Assembly: GCF_000004075.3 (NCBI RefSeq)
Contig: NC_026661.2
Coordinates: forward strand, 4,920,058 to 4,984,057
DNA: 64,000 bases
Direction of reading: 5' to 3'
DNA from: Cucumis sativus
Lineage: Eukaryota; Streptophyta; Magnoliopsida; Cucurbitales; Cucurbitaceae
Part shown: positions 34,401-45,172 of the stretch, one piece after another
Layout: each line of letters starts with the position of its first letter
How positions within the stretch are numbered: position 1 is the stretch's first letter
The notes under the pieces: generated by a model
Told to the model about the DNA's origin: nothing
Databases searched by the model: none
What the model saw: only the letters and a program-made list of their open reading frames with translations
Made by a program: the position numbers and the translations under genes

Positions 34401-37400
34401 CTTCAGATGGCCTAGGTTAAAAACTATTTGGAGAGTTTTCAGCTGCAAGACGCTTTGAAAGATATGCCGCAGATTTTAAATTCTCGATTATCTATGTTGT
34501 GCCTTGTGCACAAACAACATAAAAGGCAAGACCACCTTTTCATCCTTTGCGCCTTCATGTTTCTGGACTACCCTCCAACTAATTTGGGCCGCACATTATT
34601 CTTCCTAATGATATTATCATTACTCTTCTCCATGGCTGCTCTGATTATCACCCTAACAAAGACGACCAAAAGCTCCTTTGGATGCCCCTTATTAGAGCTT
34701 TTCTCTATAGCATTTGGTAGGAAAGGAACCACTGAATCTTTAGGAGAGAATTTTTTCTATCTTGTAGGAGCACATTGCTTTGTCAGCTTTTTCCCAGTGC
34801 ATATTGCTCAACCTTTTTGGTAACTATAGGTTTTCTTCTCTTTTCCCTAGTGGGAAGTTTTTTTTTTCTCTGTAACTTTCTTAACCTGGGTTCAGGCGGC
34901 TTACATCCCCTTCAATTTGTATTTCATTTATTCAGCAAAATAGTTTCTAATCCACAACAGGTTTGATGCTCTTCAATATGAATATATACATATATATAAT
35001 AGATAAGAAACACTTTCGTTGATAGTAAGAAATGCTTAACCTGATGTTCAGCCAAATGGTTTTGGCAGTTTCCCCTAGAGTGCACTACCTTTTCCATAGG
35101 ATTATTCTTAGTAAGTTTCACCCTCGTAATTTTGATTGGTTATTGCAAGGGGATATAGCCACTTGGAAGGGTATTTCTAAAGGAGACCCCTTCTTTCTCT
35201 CCTTTGGTTCAATGTGGTGGGAGAAGAGATGATACATACTTTTGAGAAGATCAGTGGGTGAGGGATAAACCCCTCTACTCAATGTTTTCACGTCTTTTCT
35301 ACCTCACGTCTTTTAAAATTTGCATTCTCTTGGACTTTTTAGTTTGGTCAAGAAGTTCTATCTCCTTTACATTTGGGTTTGTCGCCCTTTGTGCGATAGG
35401 GAACCAATGGATGTGGCATCGCTCTTATCCTTGCACAAGGCTGTTGTTTTTAAACAAGTGAGAAAGGGTTTTGGGTGTGGAGTCTTGATCCTTTGGAGGG
35501 ATTCTCATGTAACTCTTTCTTTCCTAGGTTTATTGATCATTCTCCCACAGGTGAGTCAGTTTTCTCCACAATTTAGAGAACTAAGATCCCTAGGGAAGTC
35601 AACTTCTTCTCATGGCATTTTTTTTCCGGATAAGAAAATTTTCATTGATAGAATGAAAATATCCAAAGAAAACAAAAGAATCCCAAATATCCAAAGATAT
35701 TTCCAATTGTTGACAAAATAAGATAAACTATGGCTTCGTAGAGCCACTAAAGATTTACACCAAAATAATGCATTGAAAACAACAAATTGTAGGACTTCTT
35801 CAGCGGATTTGACTTTGTCCTTGAAAATCCTAGCATTTCTCTTAGGCATGTCTTACATGAAAAAGAGTTAATATTTTGGATCGAATTGGGAAGAAGATGC
35901 CTTCGTTAGTTGGCCCGTTGCGCTATAATCTCTAATCTCTATTGGAATGCAAATGAAAACCTAGATCACATTCTCTAGAGATGTGAATTCATGAAAGTTG
36001 TGTGGTGCGAGTCCTTTCAAACTTTAGGTTTTCTGCTAGCATGGAGCAGGAAGTTCAGTGATATGATTGAAAAATTCCTCCTCCATCTGCTCTTTTATGA
36101 GAAGGGTCAATTTTTATTACTCATTGGGGTTTGCACTATTTTGTGGGATATTTAAGGAAGCAGAATAATCATGTGTTTAAGGAGTTGAGAGAGATTCCCA
36201 GTGAGATGCGGTCTCTTGTCAAATTTCATGTTTCCCTCTAAGCTTTGATTTCAAACAATCCCCCATAGGTTTTATTTTGTATAGTTGGAGTCCCTTCTCA
36301 CAATTGGGCTCATAGGCTGGTAATTTGTATGCCCATGCATTCTTCCATTTTTATCTCAACAAAAGTTTTTTCTTTTATCAGAAAAAAAAATGTAGACATA
36401 CAACTTCTTTATTAATTGAAATGATGATTCCAAGTCGCCTTTTGTATGAGTAAAATTTTTAGAGCCTACTTTTTCACATTTCAAATCATAGTCTTTCATA
36501 TGGGTGAAAGAAAACAGAAAAAGTTGCATGTATTCCAAGAAACATGCAAGAGATAAATTATCAAACAGAGAGTAAAAAAATCGAAAGGTGCACTTCCATT
36601 AGGTTCAAGCTCTATTTACACAATGTCACTTTTCAAAAGAAAACAGTAATAATCTTTTCCAAGAAAATACTAAAAACAAACGCCCATGGAAAACATATAG
36701 CCAGTGGGAGTTCTTGTAAAGGAAAACGAGAATCCTTTATAGATCAAAATGGATTTCCAAAAAGTTGTGTAATGAGAAACCAACATAACGATGTAACTGT
36801 TTCAAGTGTCATTTTGAAGAAAAATGCAATTGTTTTTTCTACAAGTGAAGGAAGAAAATATACTTTTCAAGTGTATAGCATTTGTTTTTCTATGTGCTAT
36901 GTACAAGTTTGATGGCGTTTAAAGAGCTAAAAACATCAATCAAACGACATTCTTTGGGAGAAAAAGAACAGGGTTCTGAATCTTACTTGTCCCTTGAGGA
37001 CGGATGTCAGCTTCAGTTTTTGCCGTAGTAATAATAACTTGATTCTTTTAAGTGTGACAGTATGCCGTAGTTCTGAAATAGTGACCCATGCATTCCAAAC
37101 ATTCCTCTGGCACAGAAAAAAATGGATAATAAAACTAGTGCACTTAATATTCCAATAACACTATAAAGCCGCAAGTATTTGAATTACAGTATGAACGAAA
37201 TTATTTGTGTTTACAAATATCTGTTTCCCAAGATTTTTTTTCTTTAACTGAAACCAAACTTTTATTAGCAATGGACAATAAAAAAAAATTAAATTAAAAT
37301 TTTAAAAGAAGATAGCTATGTAGAAGGATGTCCGACTCACAAAAACAAGACCTATTGGATAATTAAAAAGTCCTTAAAAGTAAGAAGATTAAAAATTGGT

Positions 37401-40400
37401 ACCCATGTAGAAGAATTAAACCTAGCCAAAGCCAAACCTCCAAGCAATTGGTACCCACAACACTAAACAGTAAAATTAATCTTTAAGACCAATATAACGT
37501 TCCTCTAGGCCAAAGATAGTTTATAGACCAATGACAAATCTAGTGGCCAAATCAACCAGCAAACAAAGACACCTTTTCCTCCAAGCAATTGGTACCCACA
37601 ACACTAAACAGTAAAATTCATCTTTAAGACCAATAACCATTTATAGCACACAAAGAATACATAAATGTAGCATGTATATTGTCAAAATAATTTAAAACAT
37701 TATTGTCATTTACGAAAACACTTCAAAACATGTCTTTAATAATTCAAAATTAATTTAACATCTGATTTTGTACTTTTAAAATCAACTATGATATTCTTTG
37801 TGATTAAAAGCATATTTCAGAGTAACTTTGAACATGGGAAAAGTGAATGCAACAATTTCAAAACCACTACTATGAACCTCCACCAACCAAAAAAACCTCC
37901 AAAACCTTAGGAAACCCTTCGAAAGCATCCGTGGGCAATCTATAAAAAATGACAAAAATAACAAAAGAATGAGATAGCTTCAAAGCAATGAATATTCCTC
38001 CCTCTGCCATTATGAATAACCTAGTAATTAACACTTGAGTACGCCCATAGATTCACTACCTTCAATTACCACCAACCGGCAACCACCTAGCATGTAGAAC
38101 AATGTTTAGGAAAGACCTATAAACTTTGTTGCTTTTACAAAAAAAAAAAAAAAAAAAAGAACAGGAAAAAAAGGACCTATCAACTTTGTGAACTCGTAAG
38201 CCTTCACTAAGTTATCATTTGAACTCAAAACCCTAACAAATGCCCTTAATTGCAGTCATCTACCACCTGGAATCAATAGTTTGTCACTTCCAAATAAAAG
38301 CAGACTAGAAGGTAAAGATAGTTAAAGGATGCTTGGATTTCAGTCCTTTCAAAAAGCAAATTCACGAGGAACTTATAGATAAGGTAGTAGTTAAGCTAAT
38401 AAGTAGCCCATTTTAGCTGACCGTAGCTTTTTCCTTTTAAAAAAAAAATATACAACTGCTTTCATTGAGAAAAAAATGAGAGAACGTAGCTTCTTGAAGT
38501 CATCATATATTAGTCTCATCCACATTTAACCGTTGTTTGTCATCGTTCAATAGCTTACCCCTAACCCTACAAAGGCATGGTAAAAGGTGAAAACAGTTCG
38601 AGGAAGTGCAGATTTTGGTCTTTTGGCGAGCACCTTTTTTTGAAAACAGCATAAAGATGGTTAAGCTACTGTGTCACACAAAACATATCTTCTTACATAA
38701 CGGAAATATACAAGTCTCTGTTAGGTATCCTGCAACCTACATAAAGAAAAACACACCAAACAAGCAAGAAGAACACCTAACACTATGAGACGGGATTATC
38801 GGTCTCCCTGTATATGATATTAATATCTGAAAATACTTAGCAAGAGTTCTTAACAACGCCCCACACCACAAGAAAACTGTAAGAGGAAGAAAGCAAACTG
38901 ATAATCGGCTATTTCAAGAGAGCCGTTCCCTCCTCTAAAGCTCACACTCCTAAAAACATTCCTGTCCCACACCAATCCCCAAAACCCTACTAAAACCCCA
39001 CACCACTGGTCCCCACAGCCCACGACCAAAAACCAACAACCTCCCACAGTACTGCTTGGTCCCCTACCCGCTTTCTGCTTGGTAAATACCTCTCTTGCCC
39101 CTGATCTTCTTTCTTTCGTATGTCTCTTAATTGGAGGTCTCACAGTCTCATCCACGCTAAACTTTTGTTGCCACTGTCATTCTAGATTGAAGTTTTCATT
39201 TTATCTCAAACAAAATTATGGTGATTTGAAGACCCTCTTTACTATTGAAGACAGTTAGAAAGGGTTTTCCTAAAAAAGATGGGATTGATTGAAGCATAAA
39301 CAGGTAAATTTGGGTATAAAAGTTAAAACATGATTCATAGTGTTGGTGGTTTAGGTTGGATCAGTTATAGATTAAAGGAAGGCTTTATTTTAACAGTCTT
39401 TTCGATTTTTGCATCTTTCCAGTAAGCTCTAGCATTTTGCTCATCACTTTCTTACATCTTTCCTCTAAATTCTTTTCTGAGACTATGAAACTTGACCAGT
39501 GGGTGAAGGCGTAAAAGAGAACTACAAAATGCATCACAGTAGCTAGTTGATTAAAGGCACTTTAGTACGGAGTCTACAAACCAATAAAAGAAACAACTTC
39601 CACACATACAAAACCACCAAAAGAAGAACATTGACAACATCTATCAACTTTTTTCACTTCTCATGACACTTCCATTTCAGGCTTCATCAAAATACTACAA
39701 AAATTTTAAAGCAGTTAAATCTTTCCATCCCTTAGCTTTTCAAATATATTTGAAACAAATTTTGGTTTTAAATTATGAAACGATTTTTCTATAGGAAACA
39801 GAAATATATTCCAGCCAAAAAAGAGGAGAACCCCCCCGCCCGGACTAAAACAAGAGCACTTTCAAAATGTTAAAAATCATCAAAATGTTGTAATTACTAA
39901 AGAATTTAGTATAATTCGTACACCACCACGAAGCTGTATGCTGAAATGATTTTTTGTTTTTTAAAAAACAAAAACAAACTCCAGACAAGCCCTTAACTTT
40001 CCAAATGTGTTTAAAGAGAAAATGACAAACATACAGATTAGTGGAAACTCTAACATCATATATGTTAAAAATACAGGAACCTAAAGTAAGGGATCCTAAT
40101 TTCTTTCCCAGAGTAGAAAGGACTATTAAAAACCTCGATCATAAAGGAAAGAAGATGACTACATTATTGGAGTCTCTATCACAGGAGTCTCTACCAAAAT
40201 CAACATATAAAAGATGCTACGTCTCCTTTTCTTCATCAATGAAATTGATTGCTTCGCATCAAGAAAAAAGTTTATACTAGATCATATCTTTTAGGTAGAA
40301 GGGAGCATAGAAGATGCTATGTCTCTTTTCTTTTCATCAATGAAATTGATTGCTTTTTATCAAGAAAAAATTTATACCAAATTCTAACTTTTGGGTAGAA

Positions 40401-42534
40401 AGGGACAGAGAAGATAATACATTGGCAGTGTCAATGTTAAGGAAACGAAAAAATGGAATCCTCATAGCACTTACATCCCAAAAACAATAATGGATCCAAT
40501 TTCCCAAGTACAAGGAAAAATGCTCAACACTCTCTTGAAAATTATACCTCCAAGGATGAACTACGTGTCCTAAGACTCTTTGACCAAGTAAGAATCTCAA
40601 CCAAAATACTCAAATTTCCAAGGCAAAACTCTCCAAGTAAATCTGTAAAACATATCCCTGTGAGAGGGAAAATATCCAAGTATACCAAGTAAACAATACC
40701 TAAACCACCTAAACACAATAGCATAGCGAGAAAACAACCTAAATGAGCATCCCCTCCGTCCATCTATCAATTTCCCCGTAAAAGATTCAACAGCAGTTGA
40801 ACTAGCAATTTAAGATAGAAATCTAGAAGACCTAATGGATTGATTTAAGGTAGTGGACATGACCAGAAACGTCAGATATGATTATAGTCCAACTTTTGGA
40901 TGTAAAAATCTAAGAGAGAGTGAGAATCAACACCAAAATGTAAGCTAAAGTAGTAGACAGACATTGAAACCACCGCAATAATTAGGGAATTAGGATAAAC
41001 CATAGAAATAACCAAAAGGGTAAGCGATAATGCACACAAGTAGTACCTCTGCGTTTAGTCTCTGCAACATAAACGTAGCATCTGCCCTTGCATTCACAAA
41101 CCGCCATTGCAAGTAACGGTTGTGATGAAGCCTCAATACGTGTGCATCAACAATGCGATCTTCCCCCATCTTCCCCCTTCGTATATCAACAGAGAAACTG
41201 AGAATGGAGGGCGTACTGATAGAGTTACTAACCAAGGAACCACCGACACCATTTCTCGTCCTGGAAGGACTGGAAATTCCCCTTGATGGTGATGATACTG
41301 AAGAAGTCCAAAGCTTACTTGGGGATGGAGGCCTTGTCCCACCTCGAATAGGGGAAGCCATTGTACGTGGAGATGAAAGTGGACCATCATTTGAGAACCG
41401 CTTTGACTGACTGAACTTTGATGGGGCTCCCACTCTTGCTCCAGGACTAGTCGATAAAGGAGAACCAGGATCATGCAAGCGCCGGAGCCGGCTGTTTGTT
41501 TCTTGCCAAAACCTTGCAGATACAACAATCCCTCGGGGCCCATTTCGCCCTTTAGCTACCGAACCACAATCTTGAACTCCTGAAGTACTGCCGGAGGAAA
41601 CACTATCGGTATCAGAAGTAGTGAGATCAGAGGGCACAGAAGACTCATTCACTGAATCGGCATCTGGGTTTTGCCGAACTGCCTTTATCAACTCGGAACT
41701 GTTTAAATCCAAGCTCAATCTACCGTCAAAAGAAGCTCTTCTACTGTCATCTGATATTGTTTGCTGTAATGCCCGAACCACCATCCCAGATCCAATTCCA
41801 TTCACTTTCTTCTGCTCACCTCCGCAATCAAAACTCCTCGATAATGGGTTTCCTTCCAAATTCGCATGCCGGTTCCTCGCCGGCCAACGATGTTGATCAA
41901 GAAGCTTCGAATTCTCCACCTGAACTCCTGACCCATCGCTCTTATCCCTAAGTGGAGTCGCTCGACGCCGTTCCGGCGTCGAACCCTTTCTCGCATTACT
42001 CAAACTGGGCGTCGCAGTAGCCTTAGTCTTACTAATCGGAAGAGAAAACGCCTCCCCTTGAAACGAAACCGACAAACTCCTAGTAGAAGTAACCAAAAGC
42101 TTCGCAGCCGCTGAACTGTCAGTGGCATTGCCATGTCTGGAATCAAGAACCGGCGTAATCGACCGAGGCGTAGTGGTTCGTCGCCGGTCGACCGATTGAG
42201 ACCGTTTAGGGCCAGAAGAAGGCAATGGGGTTGAAGCTGGGGTCAAATTAGTGGACCTAGAGAGCAATGGAGAGGGAAATCGCCGAGAAGAAGCGGAGGA
42301 TGAAGTAGTTGAAGAAGTAGAAGTAGAAGTGGAAGGTGAAGGAGACATGTACCTGGAAGGAACTTGCCTACCTCTAGGTTTTCGTTGAAGAACCCCATTA
42401 TCTCTCTCGGAAGGTAATAAGGGAGGTCGTGCTTGGTTTCTAAGGTGATCTTGCTGTTGTTGGTGGTCATTGCGTTGTTGGGTTGTTGAAGTTTTGGGGA
42501 TTGAAGCTGCTGGTCCAGAAATGGCAGCCACCAT
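31441..42534 (-). CDS. QWRF-motif microtubule-associated protein
   Basis: Six coding exons on the minus strand give 2004 nt (667 residues): 42534-41047, 37106-36987, 32493-32377, 32282-32193, 31721-31614 and 31521-31441. All introns are GT-AG and in phase. Residues 1-430 are a basic, Ser/Pro/Arg-rich, probably disordered region. The signature QWRF is at 476-479 inside [13 protein letters not shown]. The remaining 190 residues form the conserved helical domain (DUF566). The family includes Arabidopsis QWRF1/SCO3, QWRF2, AUG8 and EDE1; AUG8 and EDE1 bind microtubules or serve in augmin-type complexes. Length and C-terminal sequence are closest to QWRF1/QWRF2 (about 640-660 residues) as I recall them. 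Introns 1 (3.9 kb) and 2 (4.5 kb) are swollen by retroelement debris. The start is the first in-frame ATG, with the sequence free of gaps after it. Confidence is high for the family, lower for the exact paralogue. Confidence 0.93.
32726..32909. mobile_element. Possible short LTR remnant
   Basis: The segment begins TGTTAA and ends TTAACA, a 6-bp perfect inverted end. It contains a TATATAAATAA promoter-like motif. No target-site duplication or partner LTR was found, so this is tentative. Confidence 0.25.
33110..33300 (+). mobile_element. Weak reverse-transcriptase-like fragment
   Basis: On the plus strand one frame reads through [14 protein letters not shown]. This resembles the plant LINE reverse transcriptase stretch around its first catalytic motif (pattern K-D-x-x-K-A-F-D-x-V-x-W), but the catalytic Asp is not preserved. 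It is short and decayed. Confidence 0.25.
34480..34760 (+). mobile_element. Decayed LINE ORF2 C-terminal region
   Basis: In the plus frame starting at 34635, a stretch around [16 protein letters not shown] is followed by a stop, then ERNH, a stop and IFRRE. This matches the W-x-ERN-x-R-x-F pattern near the end of plant LINE ORF2 proteins. At least two in-frame stops show it is dead. Confidence 0.5.
35610..35870 (-). mobile_element. Decayed LINE 3' end, opposite orientation
   Basis: A minus-strand frame of 79 residues contains [20 protein letters not shown] and a terminal NNWKYLW. This is the usual end of cucurbit-type LINE ORF2. It is followed on the minus strand by CATTCTATCAATGAAAATTTTC, CTTATCCGG and a run of A. 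It sits between two plus-oriented tails, so it inserted separately. Confidence 0.5.
35880..36330 (+). mobile_element. Decayed LINE ORF2 C-terminal region
   Basis: Plus-strand frames encode a zinc-binding/RT-tail-like stretch: a degraded ENLDHIL followed by [13 protein letters not shown], then [15 protein letters not shown] and GVCTILWDI, then frame breaks. From memory this resembles the tail of LINE polyproteins common in melon and cucumber. It is broken by stops and a frameshift after the last motif. Confidence 0.5.
37437..37634. repeat. 57-bp direct repeat, 141 bp apart
   Basis: A segment beginning CCTCCAAGCAATTGGTACCC and ending AAGACCAATA occurs at 37437-37493 and 37578-37634 with about one mismatch. 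Confidence 0.85.
40211..40410. repeat. 100-bp tandem duplication
   Basis: Units starting AAGATGCTAC (40211) and AAGATGCTAT (40311) share CATCAATGAAATTGATTGCT and ATCAAGAAAAAA at the same offsets, with roughly one change in seven bases. A third start, AAGATAATAC, falls at 40411 and then diverges. Confidence 0.8.
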
Positions 42535-42840
42535 TGATGCAACAACAAAGCTTTTAAAGTAAATTGTTAATTCAGAGTTGAATACTGAAAACCCAGGATC
42601 TTGAAGAGGAAATTCCCCATTTGGAGAGAAGAAAAAAGATTCAGGAAATTCCAGAGAGAATGAGAAAAAAAGTGGGTGGATTCAACATTTTCCGTTAAAG
42701 CTTTAAAATCACTGCTCATGGGAATAGACCCTTCTCCTCTCCTCTCAAAGCTCTCTCTCTCTCACTACAGTTTCTTCTGGGGGTAGAGAAAGAGAGAGAT
42801 TGAGAGTAGGTGACAGGCAAGATTTGAGAGCTTAGCAAAA

Positions 42841-42935
42841 TACAACACTTCACAGAGAGAAAAAAAGAAAAAAAGAAGAAGAAGACGAAGAGGAGAAGGA
42901 GAGGGAGAAAGAGAAAGAGAAAGAGAAAGGAAAAC
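42841..42935. repeat. Purine-rich (GA/GAA) tract upstream of QWRF
   Basis: GAGA, AAAG, GAAGAA and AGAAAG units dominate for 95 bp. On the transcribed minus strand this is a CT-rich tract 300-400 bp before the QWRF start codon, the kind often found in plant 5' UTRs and core promoters. Confidence 0.8.
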
Positions 42936-43822
42936 GTATTTGGTATATCAATATGTATACACTATACAACACTATATCTATCTACTCCACTTCTTTTCGG
43001 GTTTATGGGAGTCTTTGGAGAGACGTTATGTTCTCCTTTTATTATTGTTAATTTTAATTTTATGAAAGGGATCTCCAACTTAAAGTCCTACTCATTAATA
43101 CACCCTAAACACCATAAACCTTCATCATTCATGGACTTTCTTATATTCGTTATTCGTTTCAATAATACCACGACGATAAACTACTATTTATATTTATTTG
43201 TATCTAATAGTATTTTGCTGTATTTATAAGTATTTTTAGAGTTTGAAAATAACTTCATTTAAAGATTGGTGTGTTAATTAGTTCTTTCTAGTTAATATTT
43301 TTTTATTTTAAAATTTGTAGTTATACAGGTCTCAAATATCAATGCTATTGATTTTTGTGTATTAGAGGTGTTTTTGAAATTTTCAAAATAGTTTTTGTAG
43401 CATTTCTTCGAGGGTTTGTTTAGTTTTTTTAATTATTATTATTTTTTAAATTTAAATCTATAAATATACATTTTGACTTTAATTTATTTTTTGTTTATTA
43501 TTATTTTTCATGGATATTTTAAAAAATGTAAGCCCAATCTTGAAAACTAAAAAGTAGTTTTTAAAGGAGAACTATTGTAAATAGCAAAACTATTAAATAT
43601 ATTTATAAAATATAATAAAATTTTAATTTTTATTAATCATACTTTATCAATATCTATCATTGATTAAAAAGATTATTTTATAAATAATTTAGTTCACTTT
43701 AGTATAAGTCCATTTAAAAACAAAATAGTTATCTAGCTTTATTAATCTATTTTTAATATTTATTTTATTTTGTTCCCTATAGTTTTATATATTTGAAAAA
43801 TGTTTAAATTCTAAAATAAAAA

Positions 43823-43915
43823 AATTAAACTTTATAAACTTACCTTTTAAAAATAAGTTTAAGTTCTAAAATAAACTTTATAAACTTACCTTTTAAAAAT
43901 AAAACATTGCAATAA
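43823..43915. repeat. 46-bp tandem repeat, two copies
   Basis: AAACTTTATAAACTTACC followed by TTTTAAAAATAA occurs at 43827 and again at 43873. Confidence 0.75.
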
Positions 43916-43960
43916 ATTTGGACAAATTTCATATTAAACACAAATTTAAATACTACAAAA

Positions 43961-43982
43961 ATATATATATATATATATATAT
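43961..43982. repeat. (AT)n microsatellite
   Basis: Uninterrupted AT run of about 22 bases. Confidence 0.95.
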
Positions 43983-45153
43983 TTACTATAAAATACAAAG
44001 TTCATAAAACGTATATATATATCATAAACCTTTTTAAAACTAACAAAATATATTAAAATATTTACAAACTATAATTATAGTAAAATTTTAGACTCTATCG
44101 AGTATAATCACTGTTAGACTTTTATCATTGTTCATCAATATAAGCATATGAGTGACTGTCGATGTTTATTATTGATGTAATATAAAAACTTTGCTATTTT
44201 TTACCATTTTTCTATTTTAAAGTTAAAAGGGTTAAATAAATAATAGAGATTTTATAAAATAATTTATTGGCAAATTCAATAAATGTAAAAGTAAATAGAC
44301 TAAAGTTTTCAAGTACCTAATAATTAGTGACTCATAGGAGTAAATATTTTATTACATATTTTATTTTGGTTTGGTTATTAATTAATTTGTTTTTTCTTTT
44401 TTATGGAATGGGTACATGTGATGGTTTGTTTTTTAGCTGTGTAAGCTTTTTTATACTATAAGGTTTTTATTTTATATGGTAAAGTTTTGTAGTTTCATAT
44501 CTTTAAAAAAGAATGTGATGGTTATCGTTGTAAAGTCCAAACTTTCTTTAATATTTTTTTTAATAAAGCTCTATTAGAAAAAATAAAAAATTGCTAAATC
44601 CAAATATATTAATCTTGGAAATAGAAATTTAACACATTGTCCTTCATATGGTACTTTGGTATTTGGGATTTCAACATTTATATTTAACCAAAAAAAAATT
44701 AATTTGTTTTTTTAAAATAGGTTTTGTCAATCGGTTAAGGTATGATCATTTGAGTTTAGCTTAGTAGAATAAGTAATCCCGGTTTTCTTTGTAAGGTTGA
44801 AACTTAGATTATTCATCTTTATGATTGGTGTGTTGAAAGATAATCAAAGAATTATTCGTTTATTATAAACTTTACTCAAAATATTGTTAGGTTAATATAT
44901 CACTTGTTGGTATGTGAATTTTAATTTAGAAGTAATAATCGTAATAATTTTCATACAAAAAAGTACAATATGTGAATATATATATTTTTTAAAATAGTGA
45001 AAGTATTAATGAGAAAAAATACTAAAGACTAAATTTAAGATTTACTGAAAGTCTAAGGATTAAAGTTGAACATTTGAAAGTACAAGGACTAAAATTGAAC
45101 AAACTCTAAAATATAGGGATCAAAACGATATTTTAACTTATAATCAATCAGTG

Positions 45154-45172
45154 TATATATATATATATATAT
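45154..45172. repeat. (TA)n microsatellite
   Basis: Uninterrupted TA run of about 19 bases. Confidence 0.95.

Larger units (their letters stand above)
32494..36986 (-). other. Large intron 2 of the QWRF gene
   Basis: A 4493-bp intron carrying remnants of at least three LINE C-terminal regions in both orientations (34480-34760, 35610-35870, 35880-36330), a weak reverse-transcriptase-like stretch (about 33110-33290) and a possible short LTR (32726-32909). None is intact. All have stops or frame breaks. Confidence 0.75.
37107..41046 (-). other. Large intron 1 of the QWRF gene
   Basis: A 3940-bp intron. It contains a 57-bp direct repeat (37437 and 37578), a run of about 20 A at 38139-38158, a GC-richer stretch at 38855-39160 that looks like old element DNA, and a 100-bp tandem duplication (40211-40410). 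No intact coding sequence is present. Confidence 0.75.

Noticed and set aside
36544-36912. 122-residue plus-strand frame in QWRF intron 2
   Set aside because: AT-rich, no domain, no splice or promoter support, and it lies between retroelement debris and a real minus-strand exon.
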